The notes under the pieces are model-generated. The model saw nothing but the letters and a program-made list of their open reading frames with translations, was not told where the DNA came from and ran no database searches. A program made the position numbers and the translations under genes. Below are positions 1-8,094 of a stretch of DNA of 23,540 nucleotides, piece after piece (within the stretch, counting starts at the first letter, position 1; every line of letters starts with the position of its first letter). The DNA lies in assembly GCA_024277485.1 (NCBI GenBank), contig JAJRVA010000036.1, positions 1 to 23,540 on the forward strand, read 5' to 3'. This stretch comes from Deltaproteobacteria bacterium. Its GTDB lineage: Bacteria; Desulfobacterota; Desulfobulbia; Desulfobulbales; Desulfobulbaceae.

Positions 1-21
1 GTCCTGCCCTCAGGTCAGTGA

Positions 22-97
22 GCCGGGCCGGGAGCGGAGCGTAAGAGCAGGCAAGGCAACGGCCCGGCGCATCCCGGAGGGACGGAGGGTGTCCGGG
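22..97. repeat. GC-rich nested inverted repeats of unknown role
   Basis: Two perfect inverted repeats lie side by side. GCCGGGCCG at 22-30 is complementary to CGGCCCGGC at 60-68 (9 bp), and CCCGGA at 73-78 is complementary to TCCGGG at 92-97 (6 bp). One frame stays open from base 2 to about 166, but its Arg/Pro-rich product resembles no family I know and it runs through the promoter, so I do not call a gene. The stretch could be the 3' end of an upstream transcript or a structured RNA. It does not match RNase P RNA, tmRNA, SRP RNA or 6S RNA by eye. Confidence 0.4.
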
Positions 98-136
98 CCG
101 GAGAATAAGGTGACGACGCCATGTTCTTCAAGAATG

Positions 137-167
137 TTGACAAATGTCCTTTTGTCCGTTATATAAT
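137..167 (+). promoter_or_regulatory. Sigma70-type promoter upstream of tRNA-Gly and rimP
   Basis: A perfect -35 box TTGACA lies at 137-142. A -10 region follows: TATAAT at 162-167 gives a 19-bp spacer, and the overlapping TATATA at 160-165 gives 17 bp. Transcription would begin about 10-15 bases before the tRNA at 189. No terminator is evident between the tRNA and the rimP leader hairpins, so the same promoter may also feed the rimP-nusA-infB block. Confidence 0.75.
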
Positions 168-188
168 ATTCTTTCTGCAGGGTTAACA

Positions 189-264
189 GCGGGTGTAGCT
201 CAGCTGGTAGAGCACAAGCTTCCCAAGCTTGGGGTCGCGGGTTCGAGTCCCGTTGCCCGCTCCA
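189..264 (+). tRNA. tRNA-Gly (anticodon CCC)
   Basis: A 76-base cloverleaf with encoded CCA at 262-264. The acceptor stem GCGGGTG pairs with TGCCCGC (two G-U pairs), the D-stem GCTC pairs with GAGC, and the T-arm carries GGTTCGAGTCC. The anticodon stem CAAGC/GCTTG encloses the loop TTCCCAA, so the anticodon is CCC, reading the glycine codon GGG. The position directly ahead of rimP suggests co-transcription and processing out of the leader, an inference from spacing alone. Confidence 0.95.
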
Positions 265-286
265 GGGAAGGGTTGATTAATCCTCC

Positions 287-337
287 GGTCGTTTTTCGTT
301 GCCACGGAACGACCAGGTCATAACGGTTTTAGCCGTT
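287..337 (+). promoter_or_regulatory. rimP-nusA leader hairpins
   Basis: Two perfect hairpins occupy the gap between tRNA-Gly and rimP. GGTCGTT at 287-293 pairs with AACGACC at 308-314 (7 bp, 14-base loop), and AACGG at 322-326 pairs with CCGTT at 333-337 (5 bp, 6-base loop). They directly precede the terminator-like hairpin at 347-368. In E. coli the equivalent operon has a long leader that starts with a tRNA and is subject to control. A comparable leader here is an inference from position and structure. Confidence 0.5.
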
Positions 338-346
338 GATATGAAA

Positions 347-368
347 GTGGGCTCTGCCTGCTTTTTTT
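347..368 (+). terminator. Intrinsic terminator or attenuator before rimP
   Basis: GTGGGC at 347-352 pairs with GCCTGC at 356-361 (6 bp, including two G-U wobbles; 3-base loop) and is followed at once by seven T residues at 362-368. This has the shape of a factor-independent terminator. It lies 46 bases before the rimP start and inside the likely operon leader, so it is more likely an attenuator than a full stop. The stem is short and weakened by wobbles. Confidence 0.5.
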
Positions 369-414
369 ATTGCCCGCGGGCCGGAAGAGATTTGGGCGGA
401 AGAGAGAGTAAAGA

Positions 415-876
415 GTGAGTAACGAAAAAGAGAGCGTTATTTCTGCCAGTGAGGCATACGCCCAGCCTGTGCTGGATGACCTCGGGCTTGAACTGGTGGA
501 AATTCAGTACCGGCGGGAAGGTCACGGCTGGGTGCTGCGATTCTTTATTGACAGGGAGGATGGCGTCAACATTGATGACTGTGCCGCGGTCAGCCGGGCG
601 ATGAGCGCCTGGCTGGATGTGGAGGACCTGATCGAGCATGCCTATCATCTGGAGGTGTCCTCGCCGGGTCTTGAACGGCCGTTGAAAAAGGCAGAGGATT
701 TCAAACGGTTTGCCGGGCGCAGGGCACGCATCAAGCTCAGGGAGCCACGTGATGACCGGCGTGTGTTTACCGGTACCCTGGAGTCGGCGCTGGACAATGA
801 GATTATCCTCATGGTTGATGAGCGCCCGATGCGATTTCGTTTTGATGAGATAGCCAGGGCCAGGCTGGCCCTGTAA
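415..876 (+). CDS. rimP: Ribosome maturation factor RimP
   Basis: RimP (DUF150) acts in the cytoplasm in late assembly of the 30S ribosomal subunit. The 153-residue product has the usual family length and the two-part fold. The N-terminal alpha/beta domain carries the signature VSSPGLERPL at about residues 81-90, and the C-terminal part is an Sm-like beta barrel. The start is GTG at 415, with only a weak purine-rich GGAAGAGAG stretch upstream. The product starts right at the conserved N-terminal region, so no longer start is needed. rimP immediately before nusA is the standard bacterial order. Identification is secure; the start codon is slightly less so. Confidence 0.95.
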   Translation: MSNEKESVISASEAYAQPVLDDLGLELVEIQYRREGHGWVLRFFIDREDGVNIDDCAAVSRAMSAWLDVEDLIEHAYHLEVSSPGLERPLKKAEDFKRFAGRRARIKLREPRDDRRVFTGTLESALDNEIILMVDERPMRFRFDEIARARLAL

Positions 877-899
877 GAAATAAAAATACATTGAGAACA

Positions 900-961
900 T
901 CCCGGCTGACACGGGAGAGAGAGGAGTCATTACTCCGGGTAGACAGTGGCCACGGGGCCAC
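900..961 (+). promoter_or_regulatory. Three tandem hairpins in the rimP-nusA gap
   Basis: The 98-base gap contains three perfect hairpins in a row: TCCCG/CGGGA (900-904, 912-916), GGAGT/ACTCC around CATT (923-927, 932-936), and GTGGCC/GGCCAC around ACGG (946-951, 956-961). The last ends two bases before the GGAG ribosome binding site of nusA (964-967). CCCGG at 901-905 can also pair with CCGGG at 935-939, giving an alternative fold that breaks the first two hairpins. A role in nusA translation or mRNA processing is an inference. Confidence 0.5.
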
Positions 962-974
962 ATGGAGCAGAAAC

Positions 975-2330
975 ATGAACACGGAAAATTTAAAGCGGAT
1001 AATAGATCAGATCAGCAGGGACAAGGGCATTGACCGGTCATTGCTGGTGGAGGCAATTGAAGAGGCTGTACGGTCCGCCGCACGCAAGAAGTACGGAAGC
1101 CGCAGTGATATCGAGGTGCATTTTGACGACGAGACCGGTGAAATAGAGGTCTTTCAGTACCGCACGGTTGTGGAAAAGGTTGAAGACGAGGAGACGGAGA
1201 TATCACTTGTTGACGCCCGTGAGCTTGATCCGGACATTGAGCTTGAAGATGACCTGGGAGAAAAGATTCTTGATATAGCGGATCTTGGCCGTATTGCCGC
1301 CCAGTCCGCCAAGCAGGTTATTATTCACCGGATGCGTGACGCGGAAAGGGATGTTATCTACGAGATGTACCGGGACCGCGAGGGCACGATTGTTAATGGC
1401 ATTGTCCAGCGTTTTGAACGGGGCAACATGGTGATAAACCTTGGCCGGACCGACGCGATTCTGCCGCGGGACGGACAGATCCCCAAGCGTTCCTTTAAGC
1501 AGGGCGACCGGATCAGGGCCTACCTGCTTGAGGTGCGCCAGGAAAGCCGGGATTCCCAGCTGGTCCTGAGCCGTACCTGCAACGAGTTCCTCATCAAGCT
1601 TTTCGAGATGGAAGTTCCGGAAATTGCCGAGGGCATTGTCAAAATTATGGGCGCATCACGCGAGCCGGGTTTCCGGGCCAAGATCGCCGTTTCCTCCTCT
1701 GAGTCCGATGTCGATCCGGTGGGCGCCTGTGTCGGCCTCAAGGGGTCACGGGTGCAGAACGTGGTCCAGGAGCTGCAGGGAGAGAGAATTGATATTGTTC
1801 CCTGGAGTCCCGATCCGGCGAAATATGTCTACAATGCCCTGGCGCCGGCAGAGGTGTCCATGGTCATCGTTGATGAGGAGAAAAACCAGCTGCTTGTCGT
1901 GGTGCCGGATGACCAGTTGTCGCTGGCCATCGGCCGCCAGGGCCAGAATGTTCGCCTTGCCTCAAGGCTACTGGGCTGGCGAATCGATGTGAAGAGTGAG
2001 TCGCGTTACGCAAACCTGGAAGACAGCGGTTACCAGACCCTGGTGGCCCTGGAAGGGATTGATGAAAACAAGGCGGACAAGCTGTTCGGCGCCGGAATCA
2101 CATCCGTTTCAGCGCTGGCATCCTCGGATATGGAAAAAATAATGTCTGCTGTTGGAATGGACGAGGAGCAGGCGGAAGAGTTGAAAGATCGTGCTGCTCT
2201 CAGCGCAGCCTCTGCCGATGAGCCTGAAGAGGTTCCCGGGGAAAGCGAGGAAGTTGCCGGTGAAAAGCAGCCCCCCGGGGAAGAGCTGCCGGATGACGCG
2301 GCGCAGGATACCGGTGACCGGCAGGAATAG
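975..2330 (+). CDS. nusA: Transcription termination/antitermination factor NusA
   Basis: NusA binds RNA polymerase and nascent RNA and modulates pausing, termination and antitermination. From the ATG at 975 (GGAG seven bases upstream) the protein has 451 residues. An N-terminal polymerase-binding domain covers about residues 1-130, an S1 domain about 135-200, KH1 has GLKGSRVQ near 254, and KH2 has AIGRQGQN near 318. A single helix-hairpin-helix-like repeat at about 350-405 is followed by a Glu/Pro-rich acidic tail. E. coli NusA is 495 residues with two such repeats, so this is the shorter type. The frame is open back to a TTG at 891, but that extension would cover the hairpin region and lacks conserved sequence. 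The stop is TAG, followed in the same frame by ylxR after three codons. Confidence 0.97.
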   Translation: MNTENLKRIIDQISRDKGIDRSLLVEAIEEAVRSAARKKYGSRSDIEVHFDDETGEIEVFQYRTVVEKVEDEETEISLVDARELDPDIELEDDLGEKILDIADLGRIAAQSAKQVIIHRMRDAERDVIYEMYRDREGTIVNGIVQRFERGNMVINLGRTDAILPRDGQIPKRSFKQGDRIRAYLLEVRQESRDSQLVLSRTCNEFLIKLFEMEVPEIAEGIVKIMGASREPGFRAKIAVSSSESDVDPVGACVGLKGSRVQNVVQELQGERIDIVPWSPDPAKYVYNALAPAEVSMVIVDEEKNQLLVVVPDDQLSLAIGRQGQNVRLASRLLGWRIDVKSESRYANLEDSGYQTLVALEGIDENKADKLFGAGITSVSALASSDMEKIMSAVGMDEEQAEELKDRAALSAASADEPEEVPGESEEVAGEKQPPGEELPDDAAQDTGDRQE

Positions 2331-2339
2331 GGAAGAGTC

Positions 2340-2561
2340 GTGAATCGCGCCCACAGGCCCCTGCGAACCTGCAGGGCCTGCGGAAGAAAAGCACAGAAAA
2401 AAGAGCTGGTACGCTGGGTGGCTGAGCAGGGACGGATACGGGAAGACGTGCAGCAGAAAAAGCCCGGCCGCGGGGTGTACTGTTGTCCGGAAATGAAGTG
2501 CCGGGAGCGGTTGCTTGAAAATAAAAAGAAACTGAAGATGTTTTTACGCCTTCAGGGCTGA
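2340..2561 (+). CDS. ylxR: YlxR family RNA-binding protein (DUF448)
   Basis: A 73-residue basic protein of the YlxR/DUF448 family, almost always found between nusA and infB. It has the family signature RTCRACGRK near residues 9-17, followed by a KKELVRWV strand and a GRGVYCC loop, with two cysteine pairs. The family fold binds RNA, and YlxR has been linked to RNase P in other bacteria; its role here is not shown by the sequence. The GTG start at 2340 has GGAAGAG just upstream. The gene begins nine bases after the nusA stop and in the same frame, so an amber readthrough would fuse it to NusA. Confidence 0.93.
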   Translation: MNRAHRPLRTCRACGRKAQKKELVRWVAEQGRIREDVQQKKPGRGVYCCPEMKCRERLLENKKKLKMFLRLQG

Positions 2562-2586
2562 TAAGGAACAAGGACAGGAGTGATTA

Positions 2587-5226
2587 ATGAGCAAAGTTCG
2601 TATTTATGAACTGGCAAAGGAAGCCGGGCTCAAAAGCAAAGAGTTGGCCGATAAGCTGATAACGCTGGGTTATCCGGTGAAAAGCCATAGTTCGACTGTT
2701 GATGAGGACACAGCGGCTGATATCCGTCGCAAGGTCTTTGGTCAGCAGCAGGTTGTCGAGGTTTCTGACCGGAAGATTACAGTGAAAAAAAGAACTGCAG
2801 CTGTCCGGAAGACAACCGTGGTTCGGCGCCGGTCAAAGGCGGACAAGGACGAGCTGGCCCGCAAGGCCGAAGAAGCCGAGGCGGAGGAAATCGCCGGGGA
2901 AGCGGCAGGGGCGCCTGTGGTTGACGGGAAGAAGGCAGCCGTTGACCGGGAGGCGGTAGAGGCGCCGGAGAAAGAAGCTGAAGAAGCGGAACCTGAAGAG
3001 CAGCCGGCAGCCGAGACAGAAACTGCCGAGGAACCGGAGGAAGAGCCGGAAGAGGTTGCAGTAGACAAAAAGGCCGGGGAAAAACCCGCCAAAAGGGAAG
3101 AGAAAAAGCCGAAAAAACTGGCCAAGGTTATCGGCAAGGTTGATATACAGGTTGAGCCGGAAAGAAAGCCCAGGCCGAAACGGCGTCCCGGACGTCCCGC
3201 CAGAACAGTAGCCAACGGTGTTCCCGGTGTTGTGGAACCTGCGCCGCCGGCAGGGGGCAAGGGCAAGAAAAAGGGTAAACGTGTCGTTTCGATCATGGAT
3301 GAAAACGACCGGGCGAGAAGACCGGGAAGGCTGCAGAGAAAAGGCCGGCAGCGGGTTGATTTTACCGGCGGCGGTGAAGTTGAATATATGCGGCCCCGCA
3401 GGAGCCGCAGGAAAAAAGAGAGCAGCCGGAAGGAACATGTGCCCCAGGTGCCGGCAGCGGAAACCAAGGCGATAAAAAAACGCATCAAGGTTTTTGAGAC
3501 TATCTCGGTCGGCGACCTGGCCAAGAGGATGGGGATCAAGTCCAGCGAGTTGATTGCCAAGCTCATGGGGCTGGGTGTTATGGCTACGGTGAACCAGGCC
3601 CTTGATGTGGATACCGCAACCCTGGTGGCAACCGACTTCGGTTTTGAAGTCGAGGCGGCGATCACCGAGGAGCAGGAAGTCCTCAACCTCCAGGAACAGG
3701 AGGAAGGCGGCGTTGCCGAACCCCGTCCCCCGGTTGTAACGGTTATGGGCCATGTTGACCACGGCAAGACATCAATTCTTGACGCGATCCGCAAGACGGA
3801 CGTGGCGGAAGGAGAGGCCGGCGGCATTACCCAGCATATCGGGGCATATTATGTGCAGGCCCCTTCCGGGGATCTTGTTTTTGTCGATACTCCCGGTCAT
3901 GCCGCGTTTACCGAAATGCGGTCGCGCGGCGCCAAGGTTACCGATATCGTTGTCCTGGTCGTGGCTGCTGATGACGGGGTGATGGACCAGACCAGGGAGG
4001 CTATTGCCCATGCCCAGGCGGCGGAAGTGCCCATTGTGGTTGCCGTCAACAAGATCGACAAGGATAATGCCGACCCGGAGCGGGTGAAAAGGGAACTTGG
4101 TGATTTCGGTCTCATTCCCGAAGAGTGGGGCGGCGATACCATTTACTGCGAAACGTCGGCCAAACAGAATATCGGCATCGATAACCTGCTGGAAAATATT
4201 CAGCTGCAGTCCGAGATCCTTGAACTCAAGGCGGACAAAAAGCGAAAGGCACGCGGGGTTGTCGTAGAGGCCCAGCTGCACAAGGGGCGCGGTGCAGTGG
4301 CCACGGTCCTTGTGCGGGAAGGTACCCTGCGTCCTGGTGATTATTTTGTGGCCGGCAGGTATTCAGGAAAGGTGCGGAGCCTGTTTAACGACAAGGGCGC
4401 ACCGGTTCAGGAGGCCACCCCGTCCATGCCGGTTGAAGTGCAGGGCTTGACAGGTGTTCCCCGGGCCGGGGACATGTTTGTTGTCGTTACCGATGAGAAG
4501 ATGGCCAAGAGTGTCAGCGAGTCCCGCCAGCTCAAGGCCAGGGAACATGAACTGGCGTCAGCATCCAAGGTGTCTCTTGACAACCTGTTTGAAAAAATGG
4601 CCGAGCAGGACCTGAAGGAACTGCGGGTTGTGCTCCGCTCTGATGTGCAGGGCACCCTTGAAGCCTTTGGCCAGGCCGCGGAAAAGCTGTCCACCGACGA
4701 GATCCGGGTGCGGGTGCTGCATGAGGGAAGCGGCTCCATTACGGAAAATGATGTCCATCTCGCGGCCGCGTCCAACGCGGTCATCATCGGCTTCAATGTG
4801 CGACCTTCCGTCAAGGTCAAGAACCTGGCGGAACAGGAGCAGGTGGATATCCGTTTCTACGATGTTATCTACCATGCCCTGGAGGACATTGAAAAGGCCA
4901 TGGTCGGCATGCTTGACCCGGTATTCGAGGAACGGGTTATCGGCACCGCGGATGTGCGGGAGACGTTCCAGGTGCCCAAGGTTGGAATGATTGCCGGCTG
5001 CGCTGTTATTGACGGGAAAATTGAACGGCATGCCAGGGTCCGTGTGCTTCGCGACGGTGTTGTTGTGTATACCGGCAACATTGCCTCGCTCAAACGGTTC
5101 AAGGATGACGTCAAGGAGGTCCAGAGCGGCTATGAATGCGGCATAGGTGTCGAGAACTTCAATGATATCAAGGTCGGTGATCAGCTTGAGGCCTTTGTCA
5201 TGGATGAGGTTGAGGCGACCCTCTGA
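2587..5226 (+). CDS. infB: Translation initiation factor IF-2
   Basis: IF-2 is the GTPase that brings initiator fMet-tRNA to the 30S subunit and promotes subunit joining. The 879-residue product has two IF2 N-terminal modules, at about residues 2-50 and 298-355. They are separated by a long low-complexity linker rich in Glu/Ala and then Lys/Arg. The G domain shows G1 GHVDHGKTS at 388-396, G2 GGITQH near 413, G3 DTPGH at 434, G4 NKID at 488 and G5 SAK at 524. Domains II-IV and the fMet-tRNA-binding C-terminus follow to about 879. The ATG at 2587 has AGGAG six bases upstream. The length is close to E. coli IF-2 (890). Confidence 0.98.
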   Translation: MSKVRIYELAKEAGLKSKELADKLITLGYPVKSHSSTVDEDTAADIRRKVFGQQQVVEVSDRKITVKKRTAAVRKTTVVRRRSKADKDELARKAEEAEAEEIAGEAAGAPVVDGKKAAVDREAVEAPEKEAEEAEPEEQPAAETETAEEPEEEPEEVAVDKKAGEKPAKREEKKPKKLAKVIGKVDIQVEPERKPRPKRRPGRPARTVANGVPGVVEPAPPAGGKGKKKGKRVVSIMDENDRARRPGRLQRKGRQRVDFTGGGEVEYMRPRRSRRKKESSRKEHVPQVPAAETKAIKKRIKVFETISVGDLAKRMGIKSSELIAKLMGLGVMATVNQALDVDTATLVATDFGFEVEAAITEEQEVLNLQEQEEGGVAEPRPPVVTVMGHVDHGKTSILDAIRKTDVAEGEAGGITQHIGAYYVQAPSGDLVFVDTPGHAAFTEMRSRGAKVTDIVVLVVAADDGVMDQTREAIAHAQAAEVPIVVAVNKIDKDNADPERVKRELGDFGLIPEEWGGDTIYCETSAKQNIGIDNLLENIQLQSEILELKADKKRKARGVVVEAQLHKGRGAVATVLVREGTLRPGDYFVAGRYSGKVRSLFNDKGAPVQEATPSMPVEVQGLTGVPRAGDMFVVVTDEKMAKSVSESRQLKAREHELASASKVSLDNLFEKMAEQDLKELRVVLRSDVQGTLEAFGQAAEKLSTDEIRVRVLHEGSGSITENDVHLAAASNAVIIGFNVRPSVKVKNLAEQEQVDIRFYDVIYHALEDIEKAMVGMLDPVFEERVIGTADVRETFQVPKVGMIAGCAVIDGKIERHARVRVLRDGVVVYTGNIASLKRFKDDVKEVQSGYECGIGVENFNDIKVGDQLEAFVMDEVEATL

Positions 5227-5264
5227 TTTCAGCCGTTCATTAACTGCTTTTTTTATCGTGATCC

Positions 5265-5666
5265 ATGGAATTTGATTTTACCCTGCCCGGGCTTGGCAAA
5301 CCGAAAAGTTCGAGGCCCAGGCGTGTTGCCGAAGCCATAAAGAATGAACTGTCCATACTGCTGCTCCAGAAGGCCAGGGATCCCCGGCTGCAGGAGGTGA
5401 GCATTACAACTGTTGAGATGGCGCCGGACTTGAAACGGGCGAAAATCTACTTTGTTGTCCCGCCCGGCAGCAATGGGAATAAAGCCCAAAAAGGGCTTGA
5501 AAGGGCAAAAGGTTTTTTCCGCAGTCAACTGGCTGCCAGGATGAATCTTCGCTATACGCCCGAGATGGTTTTTTTCCATGACAGGCATAATGAAAAAACC
5601 GAGCATCTTGAAGAGCTCTTTCGTCAGATAGCCGAGGAGAAGAAAACTGATGACGACCCGGTTTGA
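5265..5666 (+). CDS. rbfA: 30S ribosome-binding factor RbfA
   Basis: RbfA binds the 30S subunit near helix 1 of 16S rRNA and helps its maturation and cold adaptation. The 133-residue product has the single KH-like fold of the family, with RPRRVAEAIKNEL near residues 17-29, KARDPRLQEVSIT near 36-48 and the conserved LRYTPEMVFFHD near 94-105. The ATG at 5265 lacks a clear ribosome binding site; the infB stop lies 38 bases upstream, so translational coupling is possible. The 3' end overlaps nrnA by 17 bases. Position between infB and nrnA-truB is the standard order. Confidence 0.95.
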   Translation: MEFDFTLPGLGKPKSSRPRRVAEAIKNELSILLLQKARDPRLQEVSITTVEMAPDLKRAKIYFVVPPGSNGNKAQKGLERAKGFFRSQLAARMNLRYTPEMVFFHDRHNEKTEHLEELFRQIAEEKKTDDDPV

Positions 5667-6642
5667 ATCGCTGCTGGAGGTCATGCGGACAAAGGATAAT
5701 GTCGTTCTTGCAACGCACCTGAATCCGGATGGTGATGCGCTGGGATCGCTGTTCGGACTGGCGGATATCCTGGAGTCGATGGGAAAACGTGTTTTTCGCT
5801 ACCTGGAAAAACCGGTTTCACCGGTGTACAGGTTTATTCCGGGCAGTGACCGCGCTGAAACAGACCTGGACGACCTGGCTGAGTTTGTCCGGCAGTCAGG
5901 GAATGATATTGTCTGTATTTCTCTTGACTGCGGAGACAGGGAGAGGCTGGGAGGGTTCGGCCCCGAGCTTCTGAAGATACGCCCCTTCCTGGTTATTGAT
6001 CACCACAAGGGGAACAACGGTTTTGGGGATTTTGCCTGGATTGATCCGCACCGGTCCTCGACAGGGGAGATGATTTTCGACCTGGCAGCGGAGCTTGGCC
6101 AGACAGTATCGAAAAGAGCCGCGTATGCCCTGTTCACGGCCATAGTGACCGATACCGGTTCGTTCAGGTATGAATCAACCAGCGCGCATACGTTTGATGT
6201 TGCCCGGCAGCTGGTCAACCTGGGGGTCAGCCCGGGCGAGGTTTCCAGGAACCTGTATGATAACTTTACCGTGGAACGGCTGCGACTGATGCAGATGGTA
6301 CTCGCAACCATGGACGTGCGGGATGATGGTCGTATTGCCGTCATCCTGGTTACCCGGGAAATGCTTGACCGGGCCGGTTGTACCCTGGAGGATACGGAAA
6401 ATTTTATCAACCTGCCGCGGGCAGTAACATCGGTGCAGGTGGCCGTATTTTTGAAGGAAACAGCCGATGGCGCGGTCTCGGTGAGCATGCGGGCCAAGGA
6501 CACCTGTGATGTTGCCGAGGTCGCGGCCCGTTTTGGCGGCGGCGGACATCGCAATGCGGCGGGATTCAGATCTTCTGATATGACAGTGGAGAGCGTCAGG
6601 GAAAAACTGTTGCCCATCCTGCAGCAGGAGCTGCGCAGGTAA
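5650..6642 (+). CDS. nrnA: NrnA-type DHH phosphoesterase (nanoRNase/pAp phosphatase)
   Basis: A 330-residue DHH/DHHA1 phosphoesterase. Family members degrade 2-5 nt RNA oligonucleotides and dephosphorylate 3'-phosphoadenosine 5'-phosphate, the by-product of sulfate activation. Metal-binding motifs are visible: HLNPDGDA at 23-30, SLDCGDR at 91-97 and the IDHHKG signature at 116-121. A DTGSFRYES segment follows, and the C-terminal DHHA1 motif GGGGHRNAAG lies near residue 300. The start ATG at 5650 overlaps rbfA and has a GGAG upstream. The gene order rbfA-nrnA-truB is common. Which of the two activities dominates cannot be told from sequence. Confidence 0.92.
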   Translation: MTTRFESLLEVMRTKDNVVLATHLNPDGDALGSLFGLADILESMGKRVFRYLEKPVSPVYRFIPGSDRAETDLDDLAEFVRQSGNDIVCISLDCGDRERLGGFGPELLKIRPFLVIDHHKGNNGFGDFAWIDPHRSSTGEMIFDLAAELGQTVSKRAAYALFTAIVTDTGSFRYESTSAHTFDVARQLVNLGVSPGEVSRNLYDNFTVERLRLMQMVLATMDVRDDGRIAVILVTREMLDRAGCTLEDTENFINLPRAVTSVQVAVFLKETADGAVSVSMRAKDTCDVAEVAARFGGGGHRNAAGFRSSDMTVESVREKLLPILQQELRR

Positions 6643-6679
6643 CAGCTGCACGGCCTGTTCCGCTTACAGGGCAGAGGGA

Positions 6680-7474
6680 ATGAAGTCGCCTGATTACCAA
6701 CCCGGCGCCGGGTTGCAAAATGGTTTTTCCGCCGGGGTTTTTCTGGTGGATAAACCCCGCGGGGCAAGCTCTTTTGCCATGGTCAGGCATGTTCGCCGGC
6801 TGCTTGGCATGAAAAAGGTCGGCCATGCGGGCACGCTTGACCCATTTGCGACCGGCCTGCTGATCATCTGTGCCGGACGTCCCGCAACCCGCATGATAGA
6901 GCGGTTCATGGCCGGAAAAAAAGTGTACCGGGCCGTGGCGCAGCTTGGTGTTGAGACCGAAACAATGGATCCCGAGGGCAGGGAGGTCATGACCGCCCCG
7001 GTGCCGCAGCTGAAGAGAGAGGCGCTCCTGAGCTGCCTGCACAAATTCACCGGCAGGCAGAAGCAGGTGCCGCCGCCCTATTCGGCGGTAAAGTACAAGG
7101 GAAAACCCCTGTATCATTACGCAAGAAAAGGGATCAAAATTGTCAAGCAAGCACGGGAGGTTGAGATACACTCCATCGCGCTGGCCGGCTATGATGCCGG
7201 GACCTGCAGGCTTGACTTTGAGGTCACGTGCAGCCGCGGCACCTACATACGGGCGCTGGCATCTGATATCGGCCGGGAGCTGGGATGCGGGGCTCACCTG
7301 GTGGAGCTCAGGCGTCTTGGCAGCGGCGTGTTTTCAGTGCAGGACAGCCTGCCCGGGGAGGCCCTGGGCGGTCCTGACGGGTTGAAAATGTTGATGGACG
7401 GGATGCTGACGGTTGATCAGGCCATGGCAATGCTTGATGACCGGGAAGATTTGAACGGAAAAGTACAGACCTGA
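6680..7474 (+). CDS. truB: tRNA pseudouridine(55) synthase TruB
   Basis: TruB converts U55 in the T-loop of tRNAs to pseudouridine. The 264-residue product carries the catalytic motif GHAGTLDPFATGLL with Asp54 as the expected nucleophile. It also has the LVDKPRGASSF motif at 22-32, the conserved YRAV segment after the thumb region and CSRGTYIRALASDIG near 195. It is shorter than E. coli TruB (314) and ends soon after the catalytic domain, as in many short TruB forms. The ATG at 6680 has CAGAGGGA upstream. It lies 37 bases after nrnA and so is probably in the same transcript. Confidence 0.95.
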   Translation: MKSPDYQPGAGLQNGFSAGVFLVDKPRGASSFAMVRHVRRLLGMKKVGHAGTLDPFATGLLIICAGRPATRMIERFMAGKKVYRAVAQLGVETETMDPEGREVMTAPVPQLKREALLSCLHKFTGRQKQVPPPYSAVKYKGKPLYHYARKGIKIVKQAREVEIHSIALAGYDAGTCRLDFEVTCSRGTYIRALASDIGRELGCGAHLVELRRLGSGVFSVQDSLPGEALGGPDGLKMLMDGMLTVDQAMAMLDDREDLNGKVQT

Positions 7475-7509
7475 CCGCAAAAGAGAAGAGCCCGGTCTGT
7501 TTGTTTCAG

Positions 7510-7537
7510 TTGATTGTTTTTAATTCAGTGGTATAGA
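7510..7537 (+). promoter_or_regulatory. Possible internal promoter for rpsO-pnp
   Basis: TTGATT at 7510-7515 and TATAGA at 7532-7537 are separated by 16 bp in the 111-base AT-rich gap between truB and rpsO. Transcription would start near 7545, about 40 bases before the rpsO start. An rpsO promoter at this place is known in E. coli. The boxes are imperfect, so this is tentative. Confidence 0.35.
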
Positions 7538-7585
7538 GTGAAGAAAAATTCCTGAGTAAAGGAAGAGATTTTATGGAGGTGCATT

Positions 7586-7855
7586 GTGGCACAGAACGCA
7601 GTAAAGAAAAAAGAAATTATTGAAAAATTCAAGACCCACGATACGGATACCGGTTCGTCGGAAGTGCAGATTGCCCTGTTGTCTGAGCGGATCTCCTACC
7701 TGACGGGTCATTTTCAGAACCACAAGAAGGATCATCATTCCCGCCGGGGACTGCTCAAGCTGGTCGGCCAGCGCCGCAGCCTTCTGAATTACCTGAAGTC
7801 CAAGGATATCAACAAGTATCGCAGCCTGATCAAAGAGCTTGGTATTCGCAAGTAA
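7586..7855 (+). CDS. rpsO: 30S ribosomal protein uS15
   Basis: Ribosomal protein S15 binds the central domain of 16S rRNA (helices 20-22) early in 30S assembly. The 89-residue product has the exact family length and the diagnostic segments [32 protein letters not shown] and [10 protein letters not shown]. The GTG start at 7586 is preceded by GGAGG at 7576-7580, an excellent ribosome binding site. rpsO followed by pnp is the usual bacterial order. A structured region with a terminator-like element separates the two genes. Confidence 0.97.
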   Translation: MAQNAVKKKEIIEKFKTHDTDTGSSEVQIALLSERISYLTGHFQNHKKDHHSRRGLLKLVGQRRSLLNYLKSKDINKYRSLIKELGIRK

Positions 7856-7868
7856 AAAGTTCCTGCGA

Positions 7869-7930
7869 CCTCTTACGGAGAGGAAACAGGCGCGGCTGCA
7901 ATGGTTCAAATGAACCCGTAGAGGTTTTTT
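7869..7930 (+). terminator. rpsO-pnp attenuator with alternative pairings
   Basis: CCTCT at 7869-7873 can pair locally with AGAGG at 7879-7883 around TACGG. The longer CCTCTTACGG (7869-7878) can instead pair with CCGTAGAGG (7916-7924, one bulged T), which is followed at once by six T residues at 7925-7930. The second fold looks like an intrinsic terminator and the first would prevent it. An internal hairpin GGTTC-AAAT-GAACC (7903-7916) sits in the loop and competes at base 7916. Partial termination after rpsO, lowering pnp expression, is the likely use. Confidence 0.5.
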
Positions 7931-7954
7931 GGCATGTTGCAGATGATGTTGTAC

Positions 7955-8094
7955 CCTGCGTGAAAGTGCAGGCGGTGTGTCAGCAGGCGTTCGGTAAAAG
8001 AGCGGTGAGTGATACAGAAAAAAATACAGGGGACCCGATGGGCGGGTTTCCGGAAAAAGACCTTCACTTGAGAAGGCAGAGCGTTCCGAACGCT
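7955..8094 (+). promoter_or_regulatory. Structured pnp 5' leader
   Basis: Four perfect hairpins lie between the rpsO terminator and pnp: CCTGC/GCAGG (7955-7972), ACCCG/CGGGT (8033-8047), CCTTC/GAAGG (8061-8076) and AGCGTT/AACGCT around CCG (8080-8094). The last ends ten bases before the AAGGAG ribosome binding site at 8104-8109. In E. coli the pnp leader forms a hairpin that RNase III cuts and PNPase then uses to repress its own synthesis. A similar autoregulation here is inferred from position only. Confidence 0.45.

Noticed and set aside
1..188. RNase P RNA, SRP RNA, tmRNA or 6S RNA
   Set aside because: None of the conserved core sequences I know for these RNAs is present.
367..963. 198-codon - strand frame opposite rimP
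   Set aside because: It is the antisense of a clear rimP gene and has no conserved motif or plausible ribosome binding site.
891..974. Longer NusA start at TTG 891
   Set aside because: The 28 extra residues cover three RNA hairpins and resemble no NusA; the ATG at 975 has GGAG at proper distance and begins the conserved N-terminus.
2742..3827. Long reading frames on the - strand opposite infB
   Set aside because: They mirror the low-complexity Glu/Lys/Ala linker of IF-2; their Ser/Ala-rich or Phe/Leu/Arg-rich products match no family.
5240..5264. Terminator at the T-run between infB and rbfA
   Set aside because: Seven T residues are present, but no stem of useful length precedes them.
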